From positions 1,550,001 to 1,614,000 of the forward strand of contig NZ_CP043839.1 of assembly GCF_032878955.1 (NCBI RefSeq): 64,000 nucleotides of DNA, in the 5' to 3' direction. Position 1 is the first letter of the stretch; the number at the start of each line of letters is the position of its first letter. Both the position numbers and the translations under genes were made by a program. Positions 63,801 to 64,000 of this stretch are shown piece by piece. The DNA is from Butyricimonas paravirosa (lineage in GTDB: Bacteria > Bacteroidota > Bacteroidia > Bacteroidales > Marinifilaceae). The notes under the pieces were generated by a model. That model searched no databases. It was not told the origin of the DNA and saw only the letters and a program-made list of their open reading frames with translations.

Positions 63801-63942
63801 GGGTGGAATCCACCGTTCCGGCCCTCGTCAATAGCGGGAAGCTCAACAATAAAATCATACATAACCGGATTGTCACGGTTACCGTCCTTCGGTCCGACAG
63901 TAACTTTCGCTTAAAAACTTTCCTGTCATAAGTTTTTTTCAT
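60832..63942 (-). CDS. SusC/RagA family TonB-dependent outer-membrane transporter
   Basis: 1036 residues. A signal peptide (hydrophobic CMILLLSFPLLTRAG) precedes a carboxypeptidase-like beta-sandwich domain (GKVVDEKKLPIPGVSVRLGGTSMGTATDVDGKF), a plug domain with LDDVVVTG-like seam LEDVVVTGIF, and the SusC hallmark VASITILKDAASTAIYGSKAANGVIVV. The remaining ~780 residues are the beta-barrel with a C-terminal aromatic strand. It lacks an STN domain, so there is no sign of sigma/anti-sigma coupling. It imports an oligosaccharide or peptide; no hydrolase is in the window to reveal which. Confidence 0.93.
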   Translation of the reverse strand: MKKTYDRKVFKRKLLSDRRTVTVTIRLCMILLLSFPLLTRAGTVDSTRVASREVRGKVVDEKKLPIPGVSVRLGGTSMGTATDVDGKFKLLIPADTATLVVSFIGMKTEIVKIPRLKVGAEQKELTIVLREEDVKLEDVVVTGIFTRKKESFTGSAATYSAAELKTMGTQNVLQSLKTLDPAFAIIEDNQFGSDPNRLPNMEIRGKSSMLGLRDELDADPNQPLFILDGFESTLAAINDLDINRVASITILKDAASTAIYGSKAANGVIVVETVKPEAGKLQVSYTGNMNLSMPDLSSYNLMNSREKLEFERLAGRYDPTTWSTTNEVELTRLYNEKLKGIESGVNTYWLAEPLRVGVNQKHSLYVQGGEGNFLFGLGAGYNGISGVMEKSERDVVSGNIDLIYRMSKFQFSNKFSLTSTHFKNPIVAFSAYAAANPYYKKYNDEGTVDKWLEYNDYFKASNPLWNASQNSRDKGSNLLLSNYFMAEYFPTTEWRVRARLGLTYGNDDTEKFYSRNDTRYENVETTKKGEFHSNNVRTNQVEAELSVTYAKVLGKHRINLVAGGNISSNKSLTQGYSAVGFPDGDFSYPSFSNGYPEYGTPAYYESVSRSVNGYFNAGYSFDDRYLMDFSLRTSGSSVFGTSRRYNTTWSVGLGWNLHKEKFIMDHVAWINILKLRASIGNPGNQSFDSAQSLLTYSFQFGSMNYFGIGAELSQIGNPDLEWQITVDKNIGLDVTLFNKRFSLTADYYYKVTDPLLIKVSTPLSSGTSTYMTNAGEQVSQGLTASVSYYIFQNFEKRFSWMVRANVRTQKTRIDKIGNKLSTLNASGKGENTVRYYDGADPDDIWAVRSAGIDPSNGKELFYAKDGSYTYDFSYDDEVICGNTRPDVEGVIGSSLNWKGFSVSLNFRYQMGADVFNEALYNKVENISRNDLNKNQDKRALYERWQEVGDIVHFKDIASAETTPMSSRFVQEENVLTLESIYVGYEFYDGWIKKIGLSSLKIQASMRDVFRASTIRSERGIAYPFARSMEAGLSFNF

Positions 63943-64000
63943 AACTTTGATTGTTAATTAATTGATAAGATTGATTACACAAAGGGATGGTATTCAAAGT

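Overview
The window comes from a Bacteroidales genome. The evidence is the -7/-33 promoters of the TAnnTTTG / TTG type, the SusC/SusD pair, the CTnDOT-type Tra proteins, ArdA with a DarB-like methyltransferase-helicase, the Bacteroidota-style lipoproteins (signal ending in Cys) and the weak purine-poor ribosome binding sites. Codon and repeat style and the presence of hydG fit an Odoribacteraceae/Butyricimonas-like gut anaerobe, but that finer placement is a guess.

Positions 1 to about 16.7 kb are the distal end of a CTnDOT-like integrative conjugative element (ICE). Rightward genes traM (partial), traN, traO, traQ and a secreted lysozyme finish the mating-apparatus operon. An AT-rich two-gene Hachiman defence cassette (hamA, hamB) with its own promoter follows. 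The leftward strand then carries ICE accessory genes: an operon from ardA down to a 49-codon ORF that overlaps the end of hamB, a 1000-residue methyltransferase-helicase, and an unrecognised 315-residue protein. Two copies of a ~178-base imperfect palindrome lie 31 and 35 bases upstream of the start codons of ardA and of the 315-residue gene. Their stems are conserved by base pairing more than by sequence, so they look like structured 5' leaders.

Positions 16.9 to 28 kb are chromosomal: yitT-family gene and glnS, a Porin_10-type protein, MltF, a conserved unknown protein, HydG with an altered auxiliary-cluster motif, YqeY and a MATE transporter. A repeat-rich gap precedes a nine-gene co-directional operon (28.3 to 39.6 kb) that I regard as the most interesting and least described part. 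It encodes an MltC-like transglycosylase, a cytosolic zinc-ribbon C25/caspase-fold protease, a zinc-ribbon SPFH coiled-coil protein, a small unknown, a zinc-ribbon/transmembrane/Sel1 protein, a CsgG-like periplasmic protein, a DUF6175-like protein, a frameshifted LPP20-like protein and an LPP20-like lipoprotein. Its logic suggests an envelope-stress or envelope-surveillance module comparable to the SPFH/zinc-ribbon (YdjG/YdjI) part of Psp systems, with a protease attached.

From 39.6 to 49 kb come a MITE-like repeat, an MltD-like transglycosylase, a nucleoside kinase, a HAD phosphatase, an IS256-family insertion sequence with perfect 29-bp ends, two GNAT acetyltransferases, a DUF2867 gene, and a DUF1016 PD-(D/E)XK nuclease cassette bracketed by 52-bp direct repeats. 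From 48 to 55 kb an AraC regulator diverges from a TolC/HlyD/YbhF/YbhS/YbhR-type drug exporter operon. A second MATE transporter, the second MITE-like copy (inverted), and a leftward SusC-SusD-DUF4843-PKD-like uptake locus complete the window. No tRNA, rRNA or CRISPR array was seen.
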